Notes under the pieces: generated by a model
Seen by the model: only the letters and a program-made list of their open reading frames with translations
Told to the model about the DNA's origin: nothing
Databases searched by the model: none
Position numbers and translations under genes: made by a program
Origin: Nitrogeniibacter aestuarii
Lineage (GTDB): Bacteria > Pseudomonadota > Gammaproteobacteria > Burkholderiales > Rhodocyclaceae
Assembly: GCF_017309585.1 (NCBI RefSeq)
Contig: NZ_CP071321.1
Location: 3,534,001-3,598,000, forward strand
DNA length: 64,000 nt
Direction of reading: 5' to 3'
Shown here: positions 44,516 to 54,219 of the stretch, in pieces
Position numbering within the stretch: the first letter of the stretch is position 1
How the letters are laid out: each line of letters starts with the position of its first letter

Positions 44516-45633
44516 CGGGGCACCTCCGTGAGCAGATCGGCGGTGATGTCACCCAGGGTGCGGCACCCCGCCAGCGCCATGCACATCTCGAGTTCTTCGC
44601 GCATCAGCTTGAGCATGTGGGCGACACCGAGTGCGCCACCGACGGCCAGGGCGTAGATCTGCAGCCGGCCGATCATCACGGCATTCGCCCCCAGGGCGAT
44701 GGCCTTGAAGGCATCGGCGCCCGAACGCACCCCGCTGTCGAACAGCACCGGGTAGTCCGGCCCCACGGCCTTGCGGATGCCGGGCAGGCAGTCCAGCGCG
44801 GCCGGCACCCCATCCAGCCCCCGACCGCCGTGATTCGAGACGATCACGCCATCGACCCCCGACATGCGCAGGCCGAGGGCGTCGTCCGCGCGCAGCACGC
44901 CCTTGACGATCACGGGCAGCGACGACATCTTGAGCAGCCACATGAGATCGTCCATGGTCGGGGCGTCACGCATCATGCCGTCGAGGATCACGCTCTGCGA
45001 CGGGCTCAGGCTCATCTGCGCCGGCGCGGCATAGTTGGCCAGACTGGCGGCCTGAACCGACGCGGGGCGAACGAAGCCGGCCCGCAGCGCGCGCCGCCCC
45101 GGCTGCTGGATGGGCGCATCGAGCGTCACCACCAACGCCTCATAGCCGGCGCGCGCGGCACGCCGCACGAGATCGGCCGTGACCTCGCGCGAGGGCTGGA
45201 AATAGAGCTGAAACCATTTGGCACCGCTCGACGCGGCACTGACGGTTTCGAGCGAAAACGCCGACAGGGTCGATACCGTCATGAGCGTATCGGTGGCTTC
45301 CGCCCCCCGCGCGGTTTCGGTCTCCCCGTGGGGATGGGCCAGGGTCTGAAAGGCCACCGGCGCCAGCATGAGGGGATGCTCCCGTGGGTGCCCCAGCAGC
45401 GTGGTGCGCGTATGGCCGCCGCGCACATCCTTCAACAATCTGGGGAGAATGCCCCAACGCGAAAAGGCCTGCCGGTTGGCCGACAGGCTTGTCTCTTCCC
45501 CGCTGCCGCCGGCCAGGTACTGGAAGCAGTCGTCCGGGAGATGGTCCGGGGCAAGGCGCTCGTAGTCGGACGCCCCATGGATGTCCGGCGGCAGGCGCAT
45601 GGCCCGCTCGGGTGGTGTCGTCAGTGCATTCAT
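44509..45633 (-). CDS. FMN-dependent alpha-hydroxy-acid oxidase/dehydrogenase
   Basis: The 374-residue TIM-barrel flavoprotein belongs to the lactate/glycolate oxidase family. Visible motifs are the FMN/substrate region LAPVAFQTLAHPHGE, the lysine in PVIVKGVL, the catalytic His in SNHGGRGLDG and the phosphate-binding DSGVRSGADAFKAIALGANAVMIGR. The usual SNHGGRQLDG is changed to RG, which may alter substrate choice. It lies between the TonB receptor and piuC, overlapping piuC, so it belongs to the iron operon. Its role in iron use is inferred. Confidence 0.88.
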   Translation of the reverse strand: MNALTTPPERAMRLPPDIHGASDYERLAPDHLPDDCFQYLAGGSGEETSLSANRQAFSRWGILPRLLKDVRGGHTRTTLLGHPREHPLMLAPVAFQTLAHPHGETETARGAEATDTLMTVSTLSAFSLETVSAASSGAKWFQLYFQPSREVTADLVRRAARAGYEALVVTLDAPIQQPGRRALRAGFVRPASVQAASLANYAAPAQMSLSPSQSVILDGMMRDAPTMDDLMWLLKMSSLPVIVKGVLRADDALGLRMSGVDGVIVSNHGGRGLDGVPAALDCLPGIRKAVGPDYPVLFDSGVRSGADAFKAIALGANAVMIGRLQIYALAVGGALGVAHMLKLMREELEMCMALAGCRTLGDITADLLTEVPRC

Positions 45634-45679
45634 GGATCTGGCTCGGCAGCCCCGCCGCGCGCGACGGGGCCCGCCTGGC

Positions 45680-48037
45680 TTAAAAGTCGTAGTTGAAGGT
45701 CAGCTGGGCGTTGCGGGCATCACCCAGGTACATGAAAGCGCCGGAGCGATAGGCCGACAGGTAGTAGGTCTCGTCGGTCACGTTGCCCACATTCAGCCGC
45801 GCGGAGAGATTGCGGTTGAACCGGTAGCTGGCGAACAGGTCGAGCACGGTGTAATCGGGCACCTTGACGGTCAGCTGCTCGGGCGACTCGGGCGTGCCGG
45901 AATACTTCCTGCCCTGGTAGGTCACGTTGCCGCCGAAGGTGAATTTCGGGGTCGCCGCGTAGCTGAGCAACACCGAGGCAGTCGTCTCGGGGAAGTTGGA
46001 GAGGCCCGCATCGACACGGCTCTGGTCCTGCGACTTGAGCCACTTGGCGTTCATCACGGCCATGCCGGCCTGCGCGCTGAGCTTTTGGGTCAGGTTACCG
46101 GCCATGCCCAGTTCCACACCCTGCACGCGGTACTTGCCGGTGTTGATGGCGCCGATGTCGGTGTAGCTCTGACCGCCGATGATTTCCATCACGTCGCTCT
46201 TGGTGACCTGGAACCAGGCCGCGGTCAGCAGCAGCTTGCCGCGGTTCACGTTCCACTTGGTCCCCACTTCGATGTTCTCGGATTTCTCCGGCTCGCTCTG
46301 GGCGAACAGTGCCTGGCGCTGCGCCGTGGTCAGCGCCACGCCACCGGCGCCGGTGCTCGGCACGCAGATGCCGCCGTAATCGCACGAGGACACATCCGAC
46401 TCGCCACCATTGATGTCGCTGGCCGTGCTGTAGGTGACATACACATTGGCGTCCGGCTTGAACTGCCAGGTCAGGCCCAGGTGACCATTCCACAGGCCGT
46501 CATCCAGTTCCCACTTGGTCTTGGTGGTAGTGCCGGTGACGGTGCGCAGATCCACATGGTCGTAGCGCAGACCGCCGAACAGGGTCCACTCCTCGGTCAG
46601 ATCGATGGTATCCATCGCCGAGAGCGAGATGGTCTTCGCGTTCCAGTCGATGTCGGCATCGCCTTTACTGATGCTGCGATCCAGCAGCGAACCGATGTTG
46701 TTCACATAGTTGCCACTGGGGTCGACGATACACACCGCATCGCGGGGGCTTCCGCCGCGGCCGCTGACCACGCAGTTGCTGTTGGCCGAATAGTCGTACT
46801 GACCGTTCAGGACGCTGTGATCGGAATACTCCAGGCTGAAGATGAACTCATGGTCCATACCCCAGAGATTGCGCTCCGCATACAGGTTGGTCTGGTTGGC
46901 GAAGTATTCCACCTCCTGCCAGCCCTGATGGGTACTGAGCGAGACGGTGTTATAGACACCGCCTGGGTTGGTGGCGTGGGTGGCACGGTCGTTGGCGCCG
47001 GTGATCACGTAGCCGTTGTCGGTGGTGCCGTAGCGCGTGAGGTTGGTGATGCGGGTCTTGTCATCAAGGTAGTAGCGCGCACGCAAGGTGAAGGTGTCGA
47101 TCTCCGACTTGAGGAAATCCTCGTCCTGCACGTACACAGGAATGTTCGTTGCCGGCTTGCCCGAATCCAGCGTCCAGGTCCCCAGATCCTGCTGCTCGTC
47201 GGTCTTGAGGTGGTAGTAGTCGGCGGTCAGGTCCAGTTTGTCGGTGGCCTGCAGGTTCCATGACAGGGCCACGCCATCGCGGCCACGATTGGCCGGCGAG
47301 CGGTCGGGCACGTCCTGGCGGTGATGCAGCAGGTTGATCCGCAAGGCGTTGTCTTCATTGATGACGAAGTTGCTGTCCGCCGTCATGCGCACGTAGCTGT
47401 CGGTGCCGAAACCGACCGACAGCTTGGTGAAGTCCACATCGGTCGTGGCCTGCTTGGTGATCGAGTTGATCGCCCCGCCCGTGGCCCCGCGCCCGGCAAA
47501 GGTCGAGCTCGGGCCCTTGGTGATCTCGAGCTGCTCGACAGCAAAGCTTTCGCGCACCGTCATGCCCGGATCGCGCAGGCCATCGACGAACACATCGGAA
47601 CGGGCTTCCTGGCCACGGATGATGTAACGGTCGCCAAAGGCATTGCCGTTCTCGCCCGTGCCCAGCGTGATACCCGGCTGGGCACGCAGGATGTCGCGCA
47701 GGTCGGTACGGCCGGTGTCGAGCATCTGCTGTCTGGTCAGCACGGTGATGGTCTGGGGCGTCTCGGCAAGGGGCCGGGTGTGGCGCTCGTCGCCCGAGGT
47801 GCGGGCCTTGTACGGCGCACCGGGCTCGGCATTGGGGTTCGGGTCGATCGCTTCACTGACCACTTCCACCGGCGCCAGGGTGGTCGTGCTTTCCGTCGAC
47901 TGGGCCACGGCCAGCGGGGTGAACATGGTCGTGGTCACCCCAAGGGCCAGGGCTGTGCGCGTCATGGTGCCGGGCACCGGCTTGGCTGCCACGCGGAAAC
48001 TGGCCGGCAGGGAAATTGCGGATTTTTGCTGTGTCAT
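45680..48037 (-). CDS. TonB-dependent siderophore receptor (Fiu-like)
   Basis: The 785-residue outer-membrane receptor has an extended signal region (about 1-46), a TonB box-like segment (APVEVVSEA), a plug domain (about 75-190, with ETPQTITVLTRQQMLDTGRTDLRDIL and GRGATGGAINSITK) and a C-terminal 22-strand barrel ending in Phe (QLTFNYDF). The closest layout is catecholate receptors of the Fiu/PiuA type, fitting the piuC neighbour. It is the first gene of the iron operon; the ligand is not determined. Confidence 0.93.
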   Translation of the reverse strand: MTQQKSAISLPASFRVAAKPVPGTMTRTALALGVTTTMFTPLAVAQSTESTTTLAPVEVVSEAIDPNPNAEPGAPYKARTSGDERHTRPLAETPQTITVLTRQQMLDTGRTDLRDILRAQPGITLGTGENGNAFGDRYIIRGQEARSDVFVDGLRDPGMTVRESFAVEQLEITKGPSSTFAGRGATGGAINSITKQATTDVDFTKLSVGFGTDSYVRMTADSNFVINEDNALRINLLHHRQDVPDRSPANRGRDGVALSWNLQATDKLDLTADYYHLKTDEQQDLGTWTLDSGKPATNIPVYVQDEDFLKSEIDTFTLRARYYLDDKTRITNLTRYGTTDNGYVITGANDRATHATNPGGVYNTVSLSTHQGWQEVEYFANQTNLYAERNLWGMDHEFIFSLEYSDHSVLNGQYDYSANSNCVVSGRGGSPRDAVCIVDPSGNYVNNIGSLLDRSISKGDADIDWNAKTISLSAMDTIDLTEEWTLFGGLRYDHVDLRTVTGTTTKTKWELDDGLWNGHLGLTWQFKPDANVYVTYSTASDINGGESDVSSCDYGGICVPSTGAGGVALTTAQRQALFAQSEPEKSENIEVGTKWNVNRGKLLLTAAWFQVTKSDVMEIIGGQSYTDIGAINTGKYRVQGVELGMAGNLTQKLSAQAGMAVMNAKWLKSQDQSRVDAGLSNFPETTASVLLSYAATPKFTFGGNVTYQGRKYSGTPESPEQLTVKVPDYTVLDLFASYRFNRNLSARLNVGNVTDETYYLSAYRSGAFMYLGDARNAQLTFNYDF

Positions 48038-48239
48038 CTCTCTGAGCTTTCAAACGCACCGAGGCAAAGACACAGTCATCGACGCAGTCGCCCGCGACAC
48101 CATTTTCAGTGTCGCAGCGCCCTGTCATGGCGACCCGCCCAGCCAACGGTTGGGGAAACAGAACGGTTGGCTGGCGTCTGGCTGGCTACCGGATACCGGT
48201 CGATCAGATCGACCAGGAAGCGCACGCTTCTTTATTGCG

Positions 48240-48258
48240 AATGCGAATCTATCTCATT
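48240..48258. promoter_or_regulatory. Fur-box-like site upstream of the iron operon
   Basis: AATGCGAATCTATCTCATT is a 19-base site with dyad symmetry, similar to Fur boxes of betaproteobacteria. It lies about 200 bases before the receptor gene, so either the leader is long or a promoter sits close to the site. Iron repression by Fur is inferred. Confidence 0.55.
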
Positions 48259-48680
48259 CCCGGCCGTTACTCAAGCCTCTCCGCACTTTTTTGATCACCC
48301 CCTCGCGGCTCGGCGGCGTCCAACCAGCTAGCAAAGCATTGCAAGCCCGCGTTCCGCAGCCCTCGGACACGCGCCATTTAATCGCCCAGCAGTACCCTTG
48401 CGATGCCTGCAATGAACAGACGGGTTCGCAAACAAATAGACTGGTTCCGTCGGGTGTGGATGAGAAAACGCGACGTCGGCCTCGCGCCGTTTCGAGCCCG
48501 GGCCGATTTTTTTGGGCTGAAAATCGGCCTGAACAGCCATTGATCGATGCGACTACCACTGGCCGCAATGTGCAGACTATCTGACACAGCAATGTTCGGC
48601 ACAGGGCGACGACCACGCAATAGGGAAGACCAATTGTGGCCCAGCGAGCGTGCGGCTAGTCTGAAAAGCAAAGCTTTGGG
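48259..48680. other. Gene-poor stretch at the left edge of the accessory region
   Basis: I find no supported gene here in either strand; the open frames present have no plausible protein character. Base composition starts to differ from the iron operon. The stretch may contain the promoter of the iron operon and the junction of the accessory region. Confidence 0.45.
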
Positions 48681-49205
48681 CTAATGGATAAGAGAGGCGT
48701 TTGCGTGAACTGAGTCCGAAAGTTCATATTGCTCGGCGTACAAGGACTCATAGCGAATACGTAAGTCGAACTGGCGCGTAGTCAACAGGGTAGCCACTGC
48801 CAAGTGGCATGCACTCTTATCGGCTTTAGTGGGTGTAAGTAGCGGTACATCCTCTCCAACGCTGATAGCGCTTTCTTCTAGAGGCCACGCGTGGGCAAAG
48901 CACTCCGCTTCAAGGCCGAGTTCATCAAGAACTTCTTGCCACCTGCTCTTTCCGAGGCCCTCGAAGCGCTTTGTACCAATGGTGACACTCATGCCTCGCA
49001 AAACTGCCGGGCCAAGGCCGTTATTCGTTATGTATAGCCCATTCTTTCCTCCAGGCCCCTCCAAATGCGGAGTGAGGAGTAGTAGCGGCCTTACACTAAG
49101 TTGATTGTGGCGCCTACCGACTTCAAGCTGCCACCAGGAGAGCCCGACGGCGACTAGCGAAATGATTACTGCAAAAATCGATAGGTATGTCTCTAGACGT
49201 TTCAT
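48681..49205 (-). CDS. Membrane-anchored protein of unknown function
   Basis: The 174-residue protein has one N-terminal membrane helix (about 7-25, YLSIFAVIISLVAVGLSWWQ). A domain of about 140 residues follows, with SVRPLLLLTPHLEG and LYITNNGLGPAVLRGMSVTIG, a pattern seen in uncharacterised membrane-tethered proteins. The rest probably faces the periplasm or cytoplasm; topology is uncertain. It is clearly less GC-rich than its neighbours. It is divergent from the large NTPase gene, with a 253-base AT-rich gap between. Confidence 0.65.
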   Translation of the reverse strand: MKRLETYLSIFAVIISLVAVGLSWWQLEVGRRHNQLSVRPLLLLTPHLEGPGGKNGLYITNNGLGPAVLRGMSVTIGTKRFEGLGKSRWQEVLDELGLEAECFAHAWPLEESAISVGEDVPLLTPTKADKSACHLAVATLLTTRQFDLRIRYESLYAEQYELSDSVHANASLIH

Positions 49206-49458
49206 ACACCTTTCCCTAGACGCCCCCGATCACGACGATATTGGCTTGACACGGATAATGTCGTACCACCGCCCAAAAACTAACTATGTGGCTCCATGTT
49301 TCGACCTAACCGATTTGGTCGGACGGCGCGTTGAGTTTCAGTCGAAGACAACTCGACCGCCCATGATGTTGTAGTGGGGAGCTTCTATTTAATGCAAGTC
49401 GAATAACCCATAAGCTTATATCATCCTGATAATTTCAATTCGCGCAGATCTTCCTTCC

Positions 49459-52400
49459 ATGTCGCCAGCCGAATCACGAATCGAGTCCAAACCCAACGTT
49501 CAACGCACCTTCCGTGATCTGTCCAAAGAGAAAGTAGCCGACATCGAGCGCGCCTCAATTCTGGCCCGGATGGGCTGGTCGGATGCCTTTGGCTGGGACA
49601 GCCTGCTTGAATCGAAGCGTATCCTGATGATCTCCGAGGCGGGAGCTGGAAAGACCTACGAGTGTCGTGCCCAGCAGCGGGAGTTGTGGGAGCAAGGCGA
49701 GCCAGCCTTCTATCTCGATCTGGCACAGCTCGCGACCAACAATGTGCGGGATCTTCTGTCAGCAGACGAGGAGGCAAGACTGGATGCATGGCTGGCGGCG
49801 CAATCCGATGTTGCCACCTTCTTTCTCGACTCGATTGACGAGCTAAACCTTACCCTCGGCTCGTTCGAAACTGCACTTAATCGGCTAAGCAAGGCCGTTG
49901 TCGGGCAGCTAGGGAGAGTCCGGATCATAATTACGACGCGCCCGATAGCGGTCGATCAGCAGCTGTTCCGGAAATATTTCCCAGTGCCCGATTCGTGGGA
50001 GCGTATCGAGGGCGGCCATGCCTTTGCCGACGTTGCGATGGGGCGCCGGCGACAGGGTTCGAACCGGCAAGAGACGGCGGCGCCAATCTGGCGCAATGTC
50101 GCGCTGATGCCCTTATCGGACGATCAGATCCGGGTGTTGGCGGCAGTCGAGGGTGTAAACGATGCTGATGCTTTGCTCGCAGATATCCTCAAGCGCAACG
50201 CTGAGGATTTCGCACGACGCCCTCAGGATCTCGTTGAGCTTTGTTCAGACTGGCACGAGCACCACCGCATCCGCACTCACCGTGAGCAGGTAGAGCAGAA
50301 CATCCGCGTCAAGCTTAAGCCGCGAACCGACCGGCGAGAGCCGGCGGAGCTATCACCAGACAAAGCACTCGAAGGAGCAAGCCGCCTTGCGCTCGCTGCA
50401 ATGCTTACCCGCAAGCTGACAATCCGGCTCAGCGTGGAGGCTGACCGGGGCGGTGAGCCAGGAACGGCGCTTGATCCCGAGGCAGTTTTGCATGATTGGA
50501 CTTCCGAGGAGCGTGGGACATTGCTTGAGCGCGCGCTCTTCGGGTTCGCGAGCTACGGCCGCGTGAGGTTCCATCACCGCTCGGTGGTCGAGTTCCTCGC
50601 AGCTCATCATCTTCACGATCGCTTGTGCCACGGCATGCCGCTCAAGGCGGTTAAGCGTCTGCTATTTACCGAAACGCCGCAAAAAATCAAAGTCGTCCGA
50701 CCGACAATGCGTCCGGTCGCGGCATGGCTGGCAGCATCGCATTCCAGCGTGTTTTCTGAGGTTCAAGATCGCGAGCCAGAGGCACTGTTAGATTTAGCTG
50801 ACCCGGAATCACTTCCGCTCCAACAACGCGTCGCTGCACTACAGTCTTATATGCATCATTACGGTAAGGGAGGGTGGCGCGGCCTCCACGTTCCTCAGGT
50901 ACAGGTTCATCGTTTCGCCTCACCAGACTTGGATGCGCACGTGTCGGAGCTGTGGCGCGCAGGAGTCGAAAACATAGAAAGCCGCGAGCTCTTGATCGAG
51001 TTGATCGGTGCCGGACCAATGCCCGGCTGCGCGAATCTGGTTCATGGTGTCGCAATTGATGGATCGGCCACTCAAGGTGAGCGTCACGACGCGATCGACG
51101 CTCTGGTCCGCTTAGACGACCCGCGGGTCAAGTCGCTCGCTCAATCAATAGTGGAGGAGCCGGCACTCTGGCCCGATGCCATTGCAAGAGGCGCGATCGT
51201 GCAGCTGATCCCGAGGTATATCGCGCCTGACGGGGTTTGCGAGATCTTGAAGCGCGTCCGGGCGTCGAAAAGCTCCGTCGACTCGCTTGAGTGGGTATTG
51301 CCTCGAAAAATTGCCGAACTTGTGTTCCCTCCGAAATATCTGGCTCAGATCCGCGCGGGCATGACCGATCTGGTCACCGAGGGGCTCGCTTGGGAGAAAC
51401 ATCGCGCCAGGCTTGTCAGCAAGCGCTCACACCTACTCCCAGCACTTGCTGCTGTTTGCCTAAGGCTACTTCGGGAGGGTGAGACGGACGCCTCGGTCCT
51501 ACATTCTTCGGTGATCGCGCTGCGCCTTCAAGACGAGGACGCCCCCCATTGCGAAGCTGCGCAGAACCTTCGTGCGATGCTCGCCGAGCAGGCGTCGCCA
51601 CTCCGCGAAGCGATCTTCTTGGCCGACGATGCATTCAGTGAGAGCGTGCATCCCGAGGTCGATCCGTGGCGGCGTCTTTTCCGCGCATCCTACCGCGGCC
51701 CGCTCGTTCTAAATGACGCGCAAGATGGCTGTTGGGTACGGCGCATCCTTGCCGACCCCGACCGCTCACTACCAGTGCGAACAATGATGCTTGAGGCCTT
51801 GAGTCGCGTCATATGGGATGGCGCGGGCGATCCACACGATCATATTGAAGGCCTGCGGCAGTACGTTTCCGGTGAACCAGAGCTGACCACGTTGATCGAC
51901 CGCCATCTCTCGCCCCGAGAGATCGACCCGGAAGAGGCTGAGTTACAGGCGAACATCGAACGGCAAAGAGTTTCCGCCGCGCAGCGTGACGCGAAAAACC
52001 ACGCGGATTGGGTCGCATTCTGGCGTGAGGTTGCCGAACATCCCGAGACCGCCTTCAGTGCCGATCACGAGGGCAACACCGCCTGGAACCTCTGGCAGGC
52101 GATGCGGCAGTCTGGTAAGGAAAGCCGCGCATCGGGCTGGAATCGCCGTTTCATAGAACAGTATTTCGACAAGGAAGTAGCCGACCGGCTACGCGCCAGC
52201 ATGCGGCCGATCTGGCGCAACGATCGACCAACCCTTCCGAGCGAGAGACCCGAGGACAAGCGGGGGACCATCCTCATACGTTGGCAGCTTGGGCTGGCCG
52301 CAATTGCTGCCGAGGCCGAGGATACTGACTGGGCAATTAAGCTTTCGGTCGAGGAGGCTGAACTCGCAGCTCGCTACGCGCCGATCGAATTGAACGGCTT

Positions 52401-53865
52401 CCCGGCATGGTTCGAAGCACTCGCCCGCGCGCATCCGGATGCGGTCGAGCGCACCCTTGGCCCAGATATTAGCGCCGAACTCGAAGATTACGCAGCGCGG
52501 GGTTCATCCTCAATTCTGCTTCAGGATGTGAGCCATGCGCCGACTGCGGTCATCAAGCTGTTCCTACCACGCCTGCGCGCTTGGCTCGATGCTCATCACG
52601 ACAATCTGCGCGACGGCGAGGTCGAGGCACCCGCGCCCGGGGGACTCGAGCGCGTACTCGAAATTCTTCTTGACCATGGCGGCGATGAAACAAGAGCCCA
52701 TATCCGCGACTTGGCTGAGGATCATCTAAAGGTCACCGGGTATGGACCATTCAAACAAATTTGGCTGACAACACTGCTACGCCTCGATCCGGCTGCAGGA
52801 ACAGCCGCCGTCGAACGCGTTTTGGCGCCAGTGGATGCCTCGGTGACAGCTACCGCTATAAATGTCTTCGGGGCCACATTCGGCGAGCGCTACGGAAATC
52901 TGCTAGTTAACCTCGGAGATCCGAGCTTCACCCCAAAGCTTCTCCTACGTCTAACCCGGATCGCATATCAGCATGTGCGCCCCTGCGACGACATTACACG
53001 CGAGGGTACCTATTCGCCTGGATCCCGCGATTGGGCGCAGGACGGTCGGAACGCCTTGCTCCGAGCGATTATCGACGCCAAGGGCGCGGAAGCTTGGGAG
53101 GTCAAGCTCGAGATGCGCAATGACCCGCTATTCGCCCATTTCCGCGATAGGCTTGCTCTGCTTGCCCGGGAAAAGGCGGCCGAAGAGGCCGACGGAGCCA
53201 TCTTCTCCGAGTCCGAAGTGGCCACATTCAACCGCTATGGTGAAGCGCCGCCGACAACCCGTGATGACATGTTTGCGATGCTCGTCGATCGGCTTGACGA
53301 CCTTGATGACTTGCTTCTCCAAGATGTGTCGCCACGCGCCGCCTGGGCTGGGATTAGGGACGAGAAGGTGATGCGCCAGCAAATCGCGCTGCAACTCCAG
53401 AGCGCCGCCAACCACGCCTACACGGTCGACCAGGAGGCAGTTACTGCCGACGAGAAGGAGACGGATATTCGACTGCGAGTGGCATCGTCAGGCCAGCAAG
53501 CCACTATCGAACTCAAAATCGGCGAAAACTGGTCAGGCCGCCAGCTACGTGACACGATCAATGATCAACTCGTCACCAAATACATGGCTGCAGAAACCAG
53601 TCGCTCCGGCTGTCTTCTGGTGACCGTTGCCGACATCAACCGAAGTTGGCAGCACCCGGATACAAACGAAATAAACGAAATTTTAGATATCGACGGACTG
53701 CGGACCATGCTCGATGTTGAGGCGGCTAGGATCGTCGACTCCTTAGGAGGCGCCTTGCGGATTGCGATAAAAGTGCTTGATCTGAGGCCCCGCCTCGCAG
53801 CCGAGTCCAAATTGAATGCTACGAGGAGTGGCGGACAGAGAGGACACTTCTCCGGCCCGTCCTGA
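49459..53865 (+). CDS. STAND/NACHT-like NTPase with C-terminal PD-(D/E)XK-like nuclease, candidate defence protein
   Basis: The 1468-residue protein starts with an NTPase module: Walker A EAGAGKT (60-66), Walker B TFFLDSIDEL (120-129), sensor-like IIITTRP (156-162), FARRPQDLVEL (251-261) and FHHRSVVEFLAAHHL (371-385), the last typical of NACHT/STAND winged-helix regions. About 900 helical residues follow, probably repeat-like. At the C-terminus D1336, E1351-x-K1353 and Gln1370/Tyr1375 form a PD-(D/E)XK-like nuclease pattern. Such proteins sense infection and cleave nucleic acid. The nuclease at the C-terminus is opposite to the Avs order. No partner gene is evident on the same strand. It is not matched to a named system. 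Confidence 0.7.
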   Translation: MSPAESRIESKPNVQRTFRDLSKEKVADIERASILARMGWSDAFGWDSLLESKRILMISEAGAGKTYECRAQQRELWEQGEPAFYLDLAQLATNNVRDLLSADEEARLDAWLAAQSDVATFFLDSIDELNLTLGSFETALNRLSKAVVGQLGRVRIIITTRPIAVDQQLFRKYFPVPDSWERIEGGHAFADVAMGRRRQGSNRQETAAPIWRNVALMPLSDDQIRVLAAVEGVNDADALLADILKRNAEDFARRPQDLVELCSDWHEHHRIRTHREQVEQNIRVKLKPRTDRREPAELSPDKALEGASRLALAAMLTRKLTIRLSVEADRGGEPGTALDPEAVLHDWTSEERGTLLERALFGFASYGRVRFHHRSVVEFLAAHHLHDRLCHGMPLKAVKRLLFTETPQKIKVVRPTMRPVAAWLAASHSSVFSEVQDREPEALLDLADPESLPLQQRVAALQSYMHHYGKGGWRGLHVPQVQVHRFASPDLDAHVSELWRAGVENIESRELLIELIGAGPMPGCANLVHGVAIDGSATQGERHDAIDALVRLDDPRVKSLAQSIVEEPALWPDAIARGAIVQLIPRYIAPDGVCEILKRVRASKSSVDSLEWVLPRKIAELVFPPKYLAQIRAGMTDLVTEGLAWEKHRARLVSKRSHLLPALAAVCLRLLREGETDASVLHSSVIALRLQDEDAPHCEAAQNLRAMLAEQASPLREAIFLADDAFSESVHPEVDPWRRLFRASYRGPLVLNDAQDGCWVRRILADPDRSLPVRTMMLEALSRVIWDGAGDPHDHIEGLRQYVSGEPELTTLIDRHLSPREIDPEEAELQANIERQRVSAAQRDAKNHADWVAFWREVAEHPETAFSADHEGNTAWNLWQAMRQSGKESRASGWNRRFIEQYFDKEVADRLRASMRPIWRNDRPTLPSERPEDKRGTILIRWQLGLAAIAAEAEDTDWAIKLSVEEAELAARYAPIELNGFPAWFEALARAHPDAVERTLGPDISAELEDYAARGSSSILLQDVSHAPTAVIKLFLPRLRAWLDAHHDNLRDGEVEAPAPGGLERVLEILLDHGGDETRAHIRDLAEDHLKVTGYGPFKQIWLTTLLRLDPAAGTAAVERVLAPVDASVTATAINVFGATFGERYGNLLVNLGDPSFTPKLLLRLTRIAYQHVRPCDDITREGTYSPGSRDWAQDGRNALLRAIIDAKGAEAWEVKLEMRNDPLFAHFRDRLALLAREKAAEEADGAIFSESEVATFNRYGEAPPTTRDDMFAMLVDRLDDLDDLLLQDVSPRAAWAGIRDEKVMRQQIALQLQSAANHAYTVDQEAVTADEKETDIRLRVASSGQQATIELKIGENWSGRQLRDTINDQLVTKYMAAETSRSGCLLVTVADINRSWQHPDTNEINEILDIDGLRTMLDVEAARIVDSLGGALRIAIKVLDLRPRLAAESKLNATRSGGQRGHFSGPS

Positions 53866-54219
53866 ATTGATTCAGATGTGTTCCGATGAGTCTCTTGAGT
53901 GGCCTAAGGAACATGCGTCGCGTTGGCTCCCGGAACCAGTCGGCAACCCATAGTGAGTAACTGATCGACGATAGCAGCTTTCTAAAGTGAGGCTCGCTTC
54001 ACAATTGGTAACTGGGAGTTCGGCAGCTTCGCACTCGATTCTGCCGTTCCGAGATGTCGCTAAGACTGGCAGCTACGGCCGAAAACCGGAGATTCGAAAA
54101 CGTCCCTTTGAAGGCACCTCGGTCAGTGGCGCGTACGCAGGACTCGCTGGCTTCGCGCAATCCTTCGACCGTTCCTAATCAATGAGCCCTTCACCCATAT
54201 GGCTGGGCATGACCGGGGC
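53866..54219. other. Intergenic stretch between NTPase gene and AP2-like gene
   Basis: These 354 bases lie between two convergent genes. I see no supported gene, transposase remnant or clear terminator hairpin. Confidence 0.45.

Noticed and set aside
48254..48616. Open frame of 120 codons in the gap before the unknown membrane protein
   Set aside because: No ribosome site, no domain and atypical composition; other overlapping frames are equally long.
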